DNA of 64,000 bases from contig PHTZ01000001.1 of NCBI GenBank assembly GCA_002813285.1, positions 4,700,585 to 4,764,584 of the forward strand, written 5' to 3'. A program made the translations under genes and the position numbers. Of this stretch, positions 16,193 through 25,726 are shown in pieces (positions within the stretch are counted from its first letter, which is position 1; each line of letters starts with the position of its first letter). Below the pieces are notes generated by a model. The model did no database searches. It was not told the DNA's origin and worked only from the letters and a program-made list of their open reading frames with translations. The stretch comes from Flavobacteriaceae bacterium MAR_2009_75 (lineage in GTDB: Bacteria > Bacteroidota > Bacteroidia > Flavobacteriales > Flavobacteriaceae).

Positions 16193-17218
16193 TTATTTCG
16201 TAGATTCTCTTTTTATCAATTCCGTTTCAAGGGTAATTACCTTGGGAGCAATGGGTTTGTTCTTTTTAATGGCCTTAATTTCCCTATACAACCTTTTAAA
16301 GGCGGCTTTGCCCATTTGTACTCCTGGCTGGTTGATCGTAGTTAAAGTTGGAGATATAACTGAAGACATAAACCAATTGCTAAAGCCAACTATGGCAATA
16401 TCTTCCGGAACGTTTACGCCCTTCTTGTTAAATTCGGTCATGGCCCCAATGGCCACCAAATCCGTATTGATAAAGATACCGTCCACATCATTATGATCTT
16501 TTAAAAGTTGCCGGGCATTTTCCTGTCCCTCTTCAAAGCTTCGGTCGTCACATTCACATATATACACCAAAGAGGGATCGTACGGTAGCCCATTGTCCAA
16601 CAAGGCCTTTTTATACCCTAAAAATCGGTCGATGGAATTTTGTGGTAAAAGCGCGCCCCTAAAATGCGCAATGCGTGTACAGCCGGTATCTATCAAATGC
16701 TGGGTGGCGAGATAAGCGGCCTTTCTATCATCTATGACCACCTTTGAACAGGGAACGATCTTAGCGATCTTATCGAACATAACCAGGGGTTTCCCCAGTT
16801 CTAAAACATGCTTTAAGTGCGTAAAATCTGCAGTGCCGTTGGCCAAGGATATGATGATGCCATCTACTCGCTGATTCAATAAAAGATCGATCTGTTTTTT
16901 TTCCAGTTCGTAAGATTCATTGGACTGAAGGATGATGACCAAGTATCCCTTTTTTTCTGCCTGCGCCACAATACCCTTAATGACATTGGAGAAGAAGTGA
17001 TGAACAATTACAGGTATGACCAAACCTATGGTCTTAGATTCTCTGGTACGCAGATTGACCGCAAAGGTATTGGGTTTATAGTTTAAGGTTCTTGCAAGTT
17101 CTTTTACCAAAGCCTTGGTCTTCTTACTTACATCAGGATAGTCTTTAAGAGCTTTTGATACAGTAGCAACGGAAATATTCAATTCTTCAGCTATCTGCTT
17201 TAGGGTTACGGGATTCAT
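16193..17218 (-). CDS. LacI-family transcriptional regulator of the sucrose locus
   Basis: A 341-residue regulator. The N-terminal LacI helix-turn-helix is clear (VTLKQIAEELNISVATVSKALKDYPDVS, hinge NYKPNTFAVNLR), followed by a periplasmic-binding-protein-like effector domain (IGLVIPVIVHHFFSNVIKGI, then LLNQRVDGIIISLA and DGIFINTDLVAIGA). It is divergent from the TonB receptor gene with 168 bases between, and a twin palindrome of LacI-operator form lies in that gap. It probably represses the sucrose uptake genes, with sucrose or a derivative as inducer; both points are inferred from context. Confidence 0.9.
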   Translation of the reverse strand: MNPVTLKQIAEELNISVATVSKALKDYPDVSKKTKALVKELARTLNYKPNTFAVNLRTRESKTIGLVIPVIVHHFFSNVIKGIVAQAEKKGYLVIILQSNESYELEKKQIDLLLNQRVDGIIISLANGTADFTHLKHVLELGKPLVMFDKIAKIVPCSKVVIDDRKAAYLATQHLIDTGCTRIAHFRGALLPQNSIDRFLGYKKALLDNGLPYDPSLVYICECDDRSFEEGQENARQLLKDHNDVDGIFINTDLVAIGAMTEFNKKGVNVPEDIAIVGFSNWFMSSVISPTLTTINQPGVQMGKAAFKRLYREIKAIKKNKPIAPKVITLETELIKRESTK

Positions 17219-17259
17219 AAAAATCGGATTATAAAGTTCAATTTAAACTAAAAAATAGA

Positions 17260-17300
17260 AATCGAAATGGTTTTCGGTGATTTCGAAAACCATTTCGATT
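17260..17300. promoter_or_regulatory. Twin LacI-type operator forming a 17-bp perfect inverted repeat
   Basis: Two half elements, CGAAATGGTTTTCG (17263-17276) and CGAAAACCATTTCG (17284-17297), are each palindromic in form (CGAAA-N4-TTTCG) and are exact reverse complements of each other. Together they make a 17-bp perfect inverted repeat (17260-17276 and 17284-17300) with a seven-base spacer. The site lies between the divergent LacI gene and TonB receptor gene. A possible receptor promoter follows (TTTG at 17314, TAGATTCG at 17333). Sites of this size and symmetry fit LacI-family dimers. Confidence 0.7.
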
Positions 17301-17386
17301 CTTTTATTCACAATTTGAATGCACTATAAAAATAGATTCGTGAAGAATTAAGTATTGAAATTATTGAATAATTAAAATGAAGACCA

Positions 17387-20016
17387 ATGAGTTTAATTAA
17401 AAACAATGCGATTTTATTGATTTTGTTATTGCTTTCGGGGGGTGTGGCAACTGCACAATCTATATCCGGTACGGTAACAGACGAGGCAGAAGTGCCCTTG
17501 GGCGGAGTAAACATTATTATAGACGGTACTACCAACGGTACGGTTACCGATTTTGACGGTAATTATTCCATAAGCGATTTAGAGGATGGTACCTATACCT
17601 TGACCGCTTCTTACCTAGGGTTTAAAAAGATGTCTAAAACCATTGAAATCAATGGCGCCGACCAAACCTTGAATTTTAGTATGCAAGAAGATGCGGAATC
17701 TCTTGACGAAGTAGTGATTACCGGGGTGGTCAACCCCAAATCAAAGTTAGAATCGAGTATCTCGGTTTCTACCATGGGTACCAAGCGAATTGAAAATGCG
17801 GCGCCTAGAAGTGCCGGTGAACTTTTTAGAAACATACCGGGTATTCGTGCAGAATCTTCAGGTGGTGAAGGTAACGCTAACTTTAACGTTCGTGGGGTGC
17901 CTGTTTCTTCTGGTGGTTCTAGATATTTTCAAATTCAGGAAGATGGACTACCTCTCAACCTATTCGGTGATACCTCTTTCGGAAATGCCGATAACTTCTT
18001 GCGAATCGATTCCAATATTGGCCGAGTAGAGGCCATTCGAGGGGGTCTGCATCGACTCAAACTTCTAACGGACCTGCCGGTATCATCAACATGATCAGTA
18101 AGACCGGTAAAACTGAAGGAGGTTCATTGGCAACAACCTTCGGATTGGATTATCAGACCAGTAGACTTGATTTTGAATATGGTTCTCCCATCGGTAACGG
18201 ACTCACCTTTCACATGGGAGGTTTTATGAGAACCGGTGAAGGACCAAGGGATATCGGGTACCAAGGTAACAAAGGTGGGCAGTTCAAAGCGAACATCACC
18301 AAAGAATTCAATAGCGGCTACGTGCGTGTTTATGCCAAATTCTTAAATGATAGATCGGTCATGTACCTGCCTATGCCTATGTTGTTGGAAGGGAACAATG
18401 ACGACCCTACCTACTCCAATTTACCTGGTTTCGATATTACCGGAGACGCAACCCAATCGGCCTATTTACAGCAAAGTGCGGGAACCAATCCTTTTGATGG
18501 TGGCGGTAGACATGTGAACGATGTTAGAAATGGTAACAACCCTATTTCTAAAGCATTGGGTGCTGAATTTTCGTTTGATTTAGGAAACGATTGGAAAATA
18601 GCCGGTAAGGCAAGATACTCAAATAATAGCGGGCAATGGGTAGCTCCGTTCACCGCCGCTGTGGGCACGGTGGCCGAAATTGATGCTACGGCAAGAGCTG
18701 CCGCCGGAGCCGGAACTGAGGCCTTGGTATATTCCGATGGAGCTAGGGAGGCATTTAATCCGGAAAACGGATTGGCACAGATCATACACATGTTCGATGT
18801 TACCGTAGATGATTTGAGCAATTTCTTTAGCGATACAAAGATTACCAAAAAGCTAGGTGATAATATTGGGCTTACCGCTGGTTTGTTTACGGCAACGCAG
18901 AACACCAAAATAGGATGGCAATGGAGCTCTTTTATCTCTGAGGTCAAGGGAGATGGAGAAGCCAGATTGGCTGATTTTGATGGATTTTCAAGAAATGGAC
19001 AATATTCCTACGGAACTCCGGTCTGGGGCAACTGCTGCCAGCGTAAATACAATACGGTACATAACGTGAACTCTCCTTATGTTGGTATCGATGCCGGTAT
19101 TACCGAAAAATTGAACTTTGATGGTAGTGTACGTTTTGAGAACGTAAATGTTAACGGAACTATTCAAGCTGGTCCAACTAGTCAAGGTTCTTATGACTAT
19201 GATGGCGATGGCGTTATTCAAGGAATTGAACAAGTTGTACCCGTAATTGCAGGTAATGCAGGACAAATCGTTAACGATAGCTACAATTTTGTATCCTATT
19301 CCGCAGGTCTTAACTATAAGATCAATGATGGTGCGGCGGTATTTACAAGATATAGTAAAGGTGCATCAGGTAGGGCTGCTGATAGAAATACCTATGGTGC
19401 AGATGGTTTGGCCGATGTTCAATTCGACGAGCTTTCACAACTTGAAGTAGGTGTCAAGAAAAGACTTAATAACGGAAGTCTCAATCTTACCGGTTTTATA
19501 AGTAATACTGATGAAGGTATTAGCAATGAATTGAATAGAACGGTAGGCAATCCGTTTAAGGCTTTGGGTATTGAAGCGGAAACCGCTCTAGCCTTTGGAG
19601 AGAACTTTTCCGTGAACGGTTCCCTCACTTGGACCAAAGCTGAAATCGATGGTGGAGACAATGAAGGTAACACGCCTAGAAGACAAGCAGATTTTGTGTA
19701 TAACCTTTCACCTTCCTACAACTTTGGAGCTACCAAGCAACATGCAGTTGTGTTGAGCGTATTGGGTACCTCTAAGTCGTATGCCCAAGATGACAATGAT
19801 TTGGTCATACCTGGCTATGCATACTTTAACCTTATTGGAAGGGCAGGATTGACCAAAGGACTTTCATTGGTATTGAGTGTGAACAACCTTTTTGATACCG
19901 TTGGTATAACAGAGGTAGAAGGAAATGGTGACGGTGCTTTTGGTGCAGACCGTTTGGTAAGGGCAAGATCGATCAGTGGTAGATCTTCCACTTTATCGCT
20001 ACAATACAAGTTCTAA
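17387..20016 (+). pseudogene. TonB-dependent receptor for sucrose (SusD-less), split by one frameshift
   Basis: Two frames, 17387-18094 and 18091-20016, together encode one receptor of about 876 residues. The first part has a signal peptide (LLILLLLSGGVATAQ), a carboxypeptidase-regulatory-like domain (ISGTVTDEAEVPLGGVN) and most of the plug (FNVRGVPVSSGG, RVEAIRGG). The second part resumes with the plug end (MISKTGKTEGG) and a beta barrel ending SLQYKF. The break lies in a run of five G at 18041-18045; a sixth G would restore GGSAS...GPAGIIN and one open frame. It may be a sequencing error, a phase-variable tract or a recent mutation. It is divergent from the LacI gene and no SusD partner follows. 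Sucrose as substrate is inferred from the downstream genes. Confidence 0.85.
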
Positions 20017-20044
20017 ATAATATAGCGTTTAAGTTTTGTTGATG

Positions 20045-20084
20045 AAAAGAGTTGGGAATTGTATAAAGGACCAACTCTTTTTTC
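20045..20084 (+). terminator. Terminator or attenuator after the TonB receptor
   Basis: AAAAGAGTTGG (20045-20055) pairs with CCAACTCTTTT (20071-20081) over 11 bases around a 15-base loop and ends in a T run. It separates the receptor gene from the glutaredoxin-symporter-kinase-phosphorylase run, so the latter may depend on read-through or on a separate promoter. Confidence 0.8.
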
Positions 20085-20104
20085 TTAAACATGAAAGATT
20101 AAAG

Positions 20105-20470
20105 ATGAAAGATTTTCTAATTACCTGTTGCTTGACCCTATTTTTAAGTGTAAGCTGTTTAGGCCAAGAGGTGACACTTGATAATGAACAGGGTTCAACA
20201 TCAAAAATAAATGCTGATAGCATTATTATCTATGGAAGTGATACCTGCCACTTTTGTTTAGACACCAAGTCTTTTCTTACCAGCAAACAAATAGCGTTCA
20301 CATACTATGACGTAGATGTAAACATTGTAAAACAACGGGAAATGTTGATCAAGGTTCAAAAAGCAGGATTATCAACCAATCAAATAGCGTTACCGGTGAT
20401 TGATAAAAATGGGCAACTATTTATGAACGATAGCGATTTTGAGGCTTTCTTAAAAAAGATTGCAAACTAG
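20105..20470 (+). CDS. Exported glutaredoxin-like protein
   Basis: A 121-residue protein with a signal peptide (LITCCLTLFLSVSCLG) and a glutaredoxin fold: SIIIYGSDTCHFC with active-site Cys48 and Cys51, the second strand FTYYDVDV, and an LPVIDKNGQLF segment providing the cis-proline. ATG 20105 is chosen because it gives the signal peptide and lies after the terminator. It is the first gene after the receptor and lies ten bases before the symporter. A periplasmic or membrane-anchored disulfide enzyme inside a sugar operon is unusual; its partner is unknown. Confidence 0.75.
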   Translation: MKDFLITCCLTLFLSVSCLGQEVTLDNEQGSTSKINADSIIIYGSDTCHFCLDTKSFLTSKQIAFTYYDVDVNIVKQREMLIKVQKAGLSTNQIALPVIDKNGQLFMNDSDFEAFLKKIAN

Positions 20471-20480
20471 ACCTTAAACG

Positions 20481-21788
20481 ATGCTTAAAAAACCTAAACT
20501 TAGTTTTTGGCAGATACTGAACATGAATGTTGGCTTTTTTGGTATTCAGTACAGCTTTGGTCTTCAGCAAAGTGCAGTTACACCTATTTACGACTTTCTA
20601 GGGGCAAGTCCGGATCAAATTCCCATTTTACACCTTGCAGGTCCGGTGACAGGTCTATTGGTGCAACCCATTATTGGCGCCCTTAGTGATAAAACATGGA
20701 GTCCAAAATTTGGTAGGCGAAAGCCTTATTTTCTAATTGGCGCCATTCTATGTAGCCTCACCTTATTTGCATTCCCATATAGCAGCACTCTTTGGATGGC
20801 GGCCGGTCTATTATGGATTTTAGACGTAGGAAATAACACGGCCATGGAGCCTTATAGAGCCCTAATAGCCGATAAGCTGGATATAGAACAGCAGCCTTTG
20901 GGCTTTCAGATGCAAAGTTTTTTTACGGGATTGGGCCAAGTACTTGCCAATGTATCGCTGTTTATATTCCCACTTATTATTATTGGCACTACAGGTTCTC
21001 TGCCCACTTGGGTATATGCCTCCTTTTTCCTAGGTGCCGTCTGCTCTATAGCCACCATATTGTGGAGCATGAGCAAGACCAAAGAAATACCCCCAACAGC
21101 AGAAGAATTAAAACGTATTAGGGAGAGCAGGAGTATTTTGGAGCCTTTGATAGAAATTTTTAGGGCAGTTAAGGAAATGCCCAAAGTAATGTGGCAATTG
21201 GCCCTAGTTTACCTTTTTCAATGGTATGCCCTGTTTTGCTATTGGCAAAACTCATCTAAAAGTGTGGCCCTATCCGTTTGGAAGGCTACCCCTGAAAATA
21301 CCCAGGCTTATAGTGAAGCGGTAAGTTGGACAGGTTTGGTAAATGGGTGGTATAACGTTGTTACTTTTTTAATAGCATTCGCCCTAGTTGGTTTAGCCAA
21401 AAAATATAGCGCAAAAAAGGTGCATGCCTTTTGCCTTGTCATTGCCGCCGTTGGGTTTTTGGCATTTCCGCATATAGAAAATAAAAACCTGCTATTCTTT
21501 GCTATCACAGGTTTTGGTATTGGTTGGGCAAGTATGATGGGTATTCCCTACCTTATGGTAGTAGCCGCTATACCCAAAGAACGTTATGGCGTTTATATGG
21601 GTATTATCAATATGATGATCGTGATACCCATGATCATACAAACATTGTCTTTTGGCTTTATTTTAAAGAACATGCTAGACAATGACCCTAGAAATGCCAT
21701 TACTTTTTCAGGTGTACTGTTGCTCATAAGCGCGGTCTGTACGCTTTTGATCAAAGAAAACAAAAAAAATTATAGTTCCTTATTTTAA
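20481..21788 (+). CDS. MFS / SLC45-type sucrose:H+ symporter
   Basis: A 435-residue protein with about twelve transmembrane segments. The loop between helices 2 and 3, GALSDKTWSPKFGRRKPYFLIGA, carries the D-x5-GRR-P signature of the SLC45/GPH-type disaccharide symporters (plant SUT, bacterial SuxC and MalA-like). NVGFFGIQYSFGLQQ in helix 1 is also typical. It lies ten bases after the glutaredoxin-like gene and ten before the kinase. Together with the downstream sucrose phosphorylase it most likely imports sucrose across the inner membrane. Confidence 0.85.
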   Translation: MLKKPKLSFWQILNMNVGFFGIQYSFGLQQSAVTPIYDFLGASPDQIPILHLAGPVTGLLVQPIIGALSDKTWSPKFGRRKPYFLIGAILCSLTLFAFPYSSTLWMAAGLLWILDVGNNTAMEPYRALIADKLDIEQQPLGFQMQSFFTGLGQVLANVSLFIFPLIIIGTTGSLPTWVYASFFLGAVCSIATILWSMSKTKEIPPTAEELKRIRESRSILEPLIEIFRAVKEMPKVMWQLALVYLFQWYALFCYWQNSSKSVALSVWKATPENTQAYSEAVSWTGLVNGWYNVVTFLIAFALVGLAKKYSAKKVHAFCLVIAAVGFLAFPHIENKNLLFFAITGFGIGWASMMGIPYLMVVAAIPKERYGVYMGIINMMIVIPMIIQTLSFGFILKNMLDNDPRNAITFSGVLLLISAVCTLLIKENKKNYSSLF

Positions 21789-21798
21789 AAAAGTAAAA

Positions 21799-22731
21799 GT
21801 GTTGAGCAACAAGATAGATATTTTAAGTGTAGGAGAGGTCCTTATTGATTTTATTGGTCACCAACAGGGAGTACTTATAAATAATACCAGAGATTACCAT
21901 AGATACTTAGGAGGTTCAGCTACCAATGTGGCCATGAATTGTGCCCGATTAGGCCTTCGTTCTTCATTGGTGGCCACTGTAGGAAACGATGGTTTTGGAG
22001 AATATATAATCAAGAGACTGGATGAGGCCCAAATCGAAACGGATAATATTTATGAGCTGGAGGAAGCATCTACCAGTGTAATCTTTGTATCCCGGTCGGA
22101 AAGCACTCCCGATTTTATCCCTTACAGACAAGCAGATAATTGCATTGTAGATTCGCAAATAACCAAAGAAACACTCTCCAATTCTAGAATATACCACACG
22201 ACCTGCTTTGCCCTAAGCAAAGAACCGGCCCAGAGCACCATCTTAAAAAAGGCCAAGGAAGCCTTTGACCTCGGTTGTAAATTGAGCATTGATGTAAATT
22301 ATGCCAAAAAGCTGTGGTCTAGCCAAGAACAGGCGGTTCAGGTCATAAAAGCGTATTGTAAATTCAATCCGCTTATAAAGATAAGTGAAGATGATATGCT
22401 GCGCTTGTTTGAAAAAAAACTGCCCCACAATGAAATTTTCGAGTTCTTTCATTCAGAAGGAGCGGAAATTGTTTGTTTAACCCTGGGGAGTAAAGGCGTG
22501 AAGCTATCGCAAAAAGAAAAAGGTGTCATCGAACTACCGGCCATTAAGGTTGAAAAAGTTCAAGATACTACCGGAGCGGGAGATGCGTTTTGGTCCGGTT
22601 TTCTTTTCGCCTATATTAAAGAAAAAACAATCGAAGAATGTCTTGAAGTGGCATTGAAGTTGGCAGCCTTAAAATTACAGAATGTTGGGCGATTGCCAGA
22701 TAATATCGATATTTTGTCAAAACTATTATAA
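21799..22731 (+). CDS. PfkB-family sugar kinase, probable fructokinase
   Basis: A 310-residue ribokinase-fold kinase. It begins ILSVGEVLIDFIG, has the substrate-side motif LGGSATNVAMNCARLG, and ends with the ATP-site and catalytic base motif DTTGAGDAFWSGF. Length and motifs are standard for PfkB fructokinases. The start is GTG 21799 (TTG 21802 is possible); no ATG precedes the conserved IDILSVGE. Sucrose phosphorylase releases free fructose, which this enzyme would phosphorylate. The gene is tightly packed between the symporter and the phosphorylase (10 and 18 bases). Confidence 0.85.
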   Translation: MLSNKIDILSVGEVLIDFIGHQQGVLINNTRDYHRYLGGSATNVAMNCARLGLRSSLVATVGNDGFGEYIIKRLDEAQIETDNIYELEEASTSVIFVSRSESTPDFIPYRQADNCIVDSQITKETLSNSRIYHTTCFALSKEPAQSTILKKAKEAFDLGCKLSIDVNYAKKLWSSQEQAVQVIKAYCKFNPLIKISEDDMLRLFEKKLPHNEIFEFFHSEGAEIVCLTLGSKGVKLSQKEKGVIELPAIKVEKVQDTTGAGDAFWSGFLFAYIKEKTIEECLEVALKLAALKLQNVGRLPDNIDILSKLL

Positions 22732-22749
22732 CCATTGTCAAGCACAGTT

Positions 22750-24315
22750 ATGAAACCAAACAATACTATTTTAAATGGCGTAATGTTCAATGCCTACCCA
22801 GACAGTATCGGTAGTAATCTTAGCGATACGGTTACCATGCTTAGAATGCCCGAGTTTAAAGAGGTATTTTCCTTATTTTATGTATTACCTACCTTTTTTA
22901 ATAGTGACCTCGATAGAGGTTTTTCGATTATTGACTATAACATTAACGAAGAACTAGTTTCTAAAGATGATTTAAAGGCTTTGGAAGAACTGGGCATTAT
23001 GTTGAAGTTCGATATTGTTCTTAACCATTTATCGGTGGCATCACCACAATTTAAAGACTTGATTCAATATGGGGAACACTCTAAATACAAAGATTTTTTT
23101 ATTAATTGGAATACTTTCTGGAAAGGTCACGGAGAATTGAACGATAAGGGCATAATCATACCAAAAAAAGAGTATTTAGATAAACTCTTCATGAGAAAAG
23201 CAGGATTGCCCATTTTGAATGTTCCTTTCCCCGACGGTAGCCAACAACCCTATTGGAATACCTTTTATCAAAAAATAGATAATGAGAACAATAGTATTTT
23301 GGGCCAGATGGATGTTAATGCCAAGTCTCAATTAGTTTGGGACTTTTATGAAGAAACATTGGCCAAGGTAAAAAGCTATGGCTGTTCTATTCTTCGTTTA
23401 GATGCTTTTGCCTATTTGCATAAAGAGATCGGTAAATCAAACTTTTTTAATAAACCCGGTACGTGGGATTATTTAAAGAGGATCAACCAAATAGCAACGA
23501 AAAATGGATTGACCCTTTTGCCGGAAATACATGCCGAGTATGGTCTTCATTTACATGATGAAGTAGCGGATGAAGGGTATCAGATATATGATTTTTTCCT
23601 GCCCGGATTAATGATACACACCTTGGAAACTTCAGACCATAGTGCACTGTTCACTTGGGCAAGGGAAATCGTAGAAAAGGGATATAGAACGGTAAATATG
23701 TTGGGCTGTCATGATGGTATACCGGTCTTAGATCTAAAAGGAAAGGAAATCTCCGGAACATACCAAAAAGGCCTGCTAGAAGATAAGGAGATTGAAACCA
23801 TAATGAGCACTATTATGGAGAGAGGAGGTCGGGTAAAGAATCTATATGGGCCATCAGGGAAAAAAATATCCTATTACCAAGTAAACGCCACATTTTTCAG
23901 TGCTTTGGGCGAAAACGAGCAAAAGTTGCTATTGGCCAGGGCCATTCAAATGTTTATGCCAGGTATACCCCAAGTCTGGTATTTGGATATTTTTGCAGGT
24001 AAGAATGATTATGCTGCTGCGGATAATGCGGGCAGTGGCGGACATAAAGAAATCAACAGAACTACATTGACCATGGAAGCGGTAACCGCTGGACTTCAAA
24101 AGAAAATCGTTCTGAACCAGCTAAATATCATGAGATTGCGTAATACATGTGATGCGTTCAATGGCAGCATGAAAATTAATGATTCCGCGAAAAATGAAAT
24201 AGATATTATTTGGGAGAATGGCAGCGATTTCGCACATTTAAAAGCCAATTTAAATACTTTTAAATTTTCAATACGATATACTCAAGCTGGTAGCACTAAG
24301 CAAACGGTATACTAA
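22750..24315 (+). CDS. GH13 subfamily 18 sucrose phosphorylase
   Basis: A 521-residue (beta/alpha)8 glycosidase. It lacks a signal peptide, so it is cytoplasmic. The catalytic set of GH13 is visible: nucleophile Asp218 in RLDAFAYLHKE, acid/base Glu259 in LPEIHAEYG, and His321-Asp322 in GCHDGIPVLDLKG, the stabiliser motif as it appears in sucrose phosphorylases (HDGIxVxDxxG). FDIVLNHLS and the NPGTWDYL-like PGTWDYLKRIN also fit. It converts sucrose and phosphate to glucose 1-phosphate and fructose; sucrose 6'-phosphate or glucosylglycerate phosphorylase activity are alternatives in the same subfamily. ATG 22750 is preferred over TTG 22735. Confidence 0.87.
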   Translation: MKPNNTILNGVMFNAYPDSIGSNLSDTVTMLRMPEFKEVFSLFYVLPTFFNSDLDRGFSIIDYNINEELVSKDDLKALEELGIMLKFDIVLNHLSVASPQFKDLIQYGEHSKYKDFFINWNTFWKGHGELNDKGIIIPKKEYLDKLFMRKAGLPILNVPFPDGSQQPYWNTFYQKIDNENNSILGQMDVNAKSQLVWDFYEETLAKVKSYGCSILRLDAFAYLHKEIGKSNFFNKPGTWDYLKRINQIATKNGLTLLPEIHAEYGLHLHDEVADEGYQIYDFFLPGLMIHTLETSDHSALFTWAREIVEKGYRTVNMLGCHDGIPVLDLKGKEISGTYQKGLLEDKEIETIMSTIMERGGRVKNLYGPSGKKISYYQVNATFFSALGENEQKLLLARAIQMFMPGIPQVWYLDIFAGKNDYAAADNAGSGGHKEINRTTLTMEAVTAGLQKKIVLNQLNIMRLRNTCDAFNGSMKINDSAKNEIDIIWENGSDFAHLKANLNTFKFSIRYTQAGSTKQTVY

Positions 24316-24514
24316 GTATCGCTAATACTACTAAATTGGTGGGCATACAGAACAGAAAGTTTCTCTAAAGTAAAATGTCTACGCGCAATAGTACTAAATA
24401 AGTAAGATTTCTACTATTGGAGAGTGAATGGGCATTAATTTAGAGTTTACCAATTTTCATGAAAATACGTTCATTTTTTAGTCAAATAAATCCCTTTAAC
24501 TAAAAGGCATATTC

Positions 24515-24522
24515 TATTTTTG
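24515..24522 (+). promoter_or_regulatory. Bacteroidetes -7 element before the DUF808 gene
   Basis: TATTTTTG matches TAnnTTTG exactly and lies 15 bases before ATG 24538. It overlaps the in-frame TTG at 24520, which therefore cannot be the start codon and supports ATG 24538. Confidence 0.5.
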
Positions 24523-24537
24523 CCCAAAATTAATTAT

Positions 24538-25404
24538 ATGGCTTCCGGGTTTTTCGCAATTTTAGATGATGTAGCAACTTTGTTAGATGATGTTGCCTCA
24601 ATGAGCAAAATAGCCACCAAAAAGACCGCAGGGATCTTGGGTGATGATTTGGCGGTAAATGCTGAAAAAGCTTCCGGCTTTGTATCTAAAAGAGAACTAC
24701 CGGTACTATGGGCCATTACCAAAGGTTCTTTGCTCAACAAAATCATTATTTTACCCGTTGCCTTTCTCTTAAGTGCCTTTTTACCGGTGGCGGTCACCAT
24801 TATTCTTATTCTTGGCGGACTCTATCTGGCCTATGAAGGTGCAGAAAAAATCTATGAGTACTTCGTGCCGCATGACCATGAGCAACCACATGCCAAAACC
24901 GAAGCGCCATCCAAAGAAGAAATTCTCGAACTTGAAAAGGAAAAGATAAAATCTGCCATTCTTACGGATTTTATACTTTCCGTTGAAATTGTCATCATAG
25001 CCTTGGGTACCGTTATTGAAGCGCCTTTGGTCAATCAGATCATGGTGGTATCTGTGGTGGCCCTGTTGGCTACCGTAGGTGTATATGGTATTGTAGCCCT
25101 TATTGTTCGTATGGATGAATTCGGGGTCAAACTGATCAACCTCAATGAGGAGGAGAATAGCTTTTCCGATAAGGTGGGACGTTTTTTTGTGAATGCCCTT
25201 CCCGTAGTAATAAAATCGTTGGGGTTTATTGGTACCATAGCCTTATTACTGGTTTCCGGCGGAATCTTTTCACATAATGTTCCTTTTTTACATCACTTGT
25301 TTCCCTCTTTACCTGCTATGTTGGTGGAATTTCTATTGGGGCTTGTTGTGGGCTTTGTTGTATTACTTATAGTTCTAGGCGTTAAAAAAATATTCAAGAA
25401 ATAA
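24538..25404 (+). CDS. DUF808-family integral membrane protein (YedI-like)
   Basis: A 288-residue protein beginning MASGFFAILDDVATLLDDVA and KKTAGILGDDLAVNA, the conserved N-terminus of DUF808/YedI. About six hydrophobic segments follow, interrupted by a soluble His/Pro/Glu-rich loop (EYFVPHDHEQPHAKTEAP) and a charged helix. The start ATG 24538 matches the family N-terminus and lies below a good -7 element. The function of the family is unknown. It stands alone on its strand between the sucrose operon and DUF4440. Confidence 0.9.
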   Translation: MASGFFAILDDVATLLDDVASMSKIATKKTAGILGDDLAVNAEKASGFVSKRELPVLWAITKGSLLNKIIILPVAFLLSAFLPVAVTIILILGGLYLAYEGAEKIYEYFVPHDHEQPHAKTEAPSKEEILELEKEKIKSAILTDFILSVEIVIIALGTVIEAPLVNQIMVVSVVALLATVGVYGIVALIVRMDEFGVKLINLNEEENSFSDKVGRFFVNALPVVIKSLGFIGTIALLLVSGGIFSHNVPFLHHLFPSLPAMLVEFLLGLVVGFVVLLIVLGVKKIFKK

Positions 25405-25726
25405 GGCCATTAGTAGGAGTTTTAATTCTCCCTTACTTGTAAAGCGGCCACCCTTCGTCTCGCTGAAAAATTAGTACTGCATGGGTCACACCTATTTTCT
25501 CGTATGTTTTAAAGCGACGAAGGAAATTCATGAATCCCTTTAAAAAACAATAGGCAAACAATGAATTCAAACTATATTACCTTCTTCGTTTGTTAGCACC
25601 TGCCTCTGTATGAAATCTTGAAGACTTCACATTGTATGTTCACAAGAGGACAAATTCTATAATTCACTAGCCTTCGCTTAATTTTGTAACCCGCTAAAAT
25701 GGTATTGAAATAATGGAACTGAGTAA
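25405..25726. other. Gene-free stretch between convergent genes
   Basis: I see no gene, repeat or strong hairpin in these 322 bases between the DUF808 gene and the DUF4440 gene. A weak AGGAG/CTCC inverted pair near 25416-25432 might act as a terminator. Confidence 0.5.

Noticed and set aside
17260..17300. Reading the large inverted repeat as a plain terminator
   Set aside because: No plus-strand gene precedes it and the LacI gene points away from it, so there is nothing to terminate; the nested CGAAA/TTTCG palindromes favour an operator.
18462..18947. A 161-residue open frame on the minus strand inside the sucrose receptor gene
   Set aside because: It lies opposite the strongly conserved barrel region of the TonB receptor and has Ser/Pro/Ala-rich composition typical of antisense frames.
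24520..24537. TTG 24520 as start of the DUF808 protein
   Set aside because: It lies inside an exact -7 promoter element, and the conserved family N-terminus begins at ATG 24538.
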